Under the pieces are notes generated by a model, which was not told the origin of the DNA, made no database searches, and saw nothing but the letters and a program-made list of their open reading frames with translations. Of a DNA stretch of 6,423 nucleotides, positions 5,959 to 6,423 are shown piece after piece (position 1 is the first letter of the stretch; every line of letters starts with the position of its first letter). Made by a program: the position numbers and the translations under genes. The stretch is from Bacteroidales bacterium UBA1237 (GTDB taxonomy: Bacteria; Bacteroidota; Bacteroidia; Bacteroidales; UBA932), in assembly GCA_002308935.1 (NCBI GenBank), contig DBWN01000069.1, positions 41,633 to 48,055 on the forward strand. Direction: 5' to 3'.

Positions 5959-5990
5959 TTTGTCTGTCTTGTTTTGTGGGGAATGGTCCC

Positions 5991-6423
5991 TCAAGCTTCA
6001 TATTCAGTGGGGTCGAATCCCGAAAGGGCTTCTTTCCTTTCGTTGCAAGTGGCGCAAAGTCCGCAGTGCAGGTGCCTTCCTTCATAGCAGGAATAGGTGT
6101 CCTCGAAGGGGACTCCCGTTTCTTTGCCCAAGAGCGCTATCTCCCTTTTTGTCATGTTGCAGAACGGGGACACTATCCTTACTCCTTCGTAAGTCCCTTT
6201 TTCCGCTGCACGGTCGATCGCTTCGATGAAAGAAGGTCTGCAGTCAGGATAGATGGCATGGTCTCCTGCATGGTTGGCGATGAGGACCGTGTCAAGACCC
6301 CTGCTCTCGGCAAGACCTACCGCCACGGAAAGCATTATGCCGTTGCGGAAAGGGACGACGGTGCTTTTCATGTTCTGCTCGTCGTAGTCACCGTGGGGGA
6401 CGTCTTCGCCGCCTTCAAGAATG
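5991..6423 (-). CDS. queC: 7-cyano-7-deazaguanine synthase QueC, C-terminal part (partial)
   Basis: QueC uses ATP and ammonia to turn 7-carboxy-7-deazaguanine into preQ0. Only the C-terminal part is present, about 143 residues. The frame stays open through the right edge, where DVPHGDYDEQN precedes MKSTVVPFRNGIML, so the Met at 6371 is internal and not a start. Family motifs include the VPFRNGIMLS block, HAIYPDCRP, a TKREIALLG helix, and the zinc site SCYEGRHLHCGLCATC with four Cys spaced C-x7-C-x2-C-x2-C. The N-terminal ATP-pyrophosphatase loop (SGGxDS) lies outside the window. It is the upstream gene of queC-queD-queE here, with a TGA stop 32 bases before the queD ATG. The operon promoter and any preQ1 riboswitch cannot be assessed. 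Confidence 0.95.
   Translation of the reverse strand, partial: ILEGGEDVPHGDYDEQNMKSTVVPFRNGIMLSVAVGLAESRGLDTVLIANHAGDHAIYPDCRPSFIEAIDRAAEKGTYEGVRIVSPFCNMTKREIALLGKETGVPFEDTYSCYEGRHLHCGLCATCNERKEALSGFDPTEYEA

Noticed and set aside
5966..5990. Short GGGA/TCCC inverted repeat in the queC-queD gap
   Set aside because: Only about four base pairs around a four-base loop, with no T tract; too weak to call a terminator or regulatory element.
5959..5994. Longer queD reading frame from a TTG at 5994
   Set aside because: It would add 12 residues absent from the family and use a rare start overlapping the queC stop; MYYVTKRLEIS at 5958 is the family start.
5991..6371. A complete small gene starting with Met at 6371
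   Set aside because: The frame continues upstream to the window edge with QueC-like residues (DVPHGDYDEQN), so this Met is internal to a truncated queC.

Overview
This is an ordinary stretch of core chromosome, most likely from a member of Bacteroidota, order Bacteroidales. The evidence is the gene order nusB, yajC, YbbR-domain gene, coaE, DUF5606 gene, together with a DUF5606 protein, a DUF6340-like lipoprotein, and the near absence of Shine-Dalgarno sequences, which this phylum rarely uses. Base composition looks balanced to slightly G+C-rich and even across the window. I see no mobile element, CRISPR array, RNA gene or sign of recent transfer. No gene-free stretch is longer than about 80 bases.

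Plus strand, 1 to 4955: seven tightly spaced genes point the same way. They are the 3' end of nusB (antitermination), yajC (Sec translocon accessory), a membrane-anchored YbbR-domain protein, coaE (last step of coenzyme A synthesis, overlapping the YbbR gene by ATGA), a DUF5606 gene of unknown function, rimO (methylthiolation of ribosomal protein S12) and a lipoprotein with a TPR-like C-terminus. Gaps range from an overlap of 4 to a spacing of 53 bases. A possible internal promoter lies in the 3' end of coaE, so the DUF5606-rimO-lipoprotein block may also be transcribed on its own.

Minus strand, 6423 down to 5038: a queC-queD-queE operon for the preQ0 branch of queuosine synthesis. QueD makes 6-carboxytetrahydropterin, QueE (radical SAM) makes 7-carboxy-7-deazaguanine, and QueC converts it to preQ0. 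queC runs off the right edge, so its N-terminal half, the operon promoter and any preQ1 riboswitch lie outside the window. queD and queE abut exactly (TGA then GTG).

The two groups converge on an 82-base spacer with one strong hairpin. Its run of seven A on the plus strand makes it a good intrinsic terminator for the que operon and a weaker one for the plus-strand genes. I found no convincing undescribed system. The points most worth following up are the DUF5606 and DUF6340-like genes of unknown function, the YbbR gene beside yajC without a visible cdaA, and the unusual Shine-Dalgarno before the YbbR gene.
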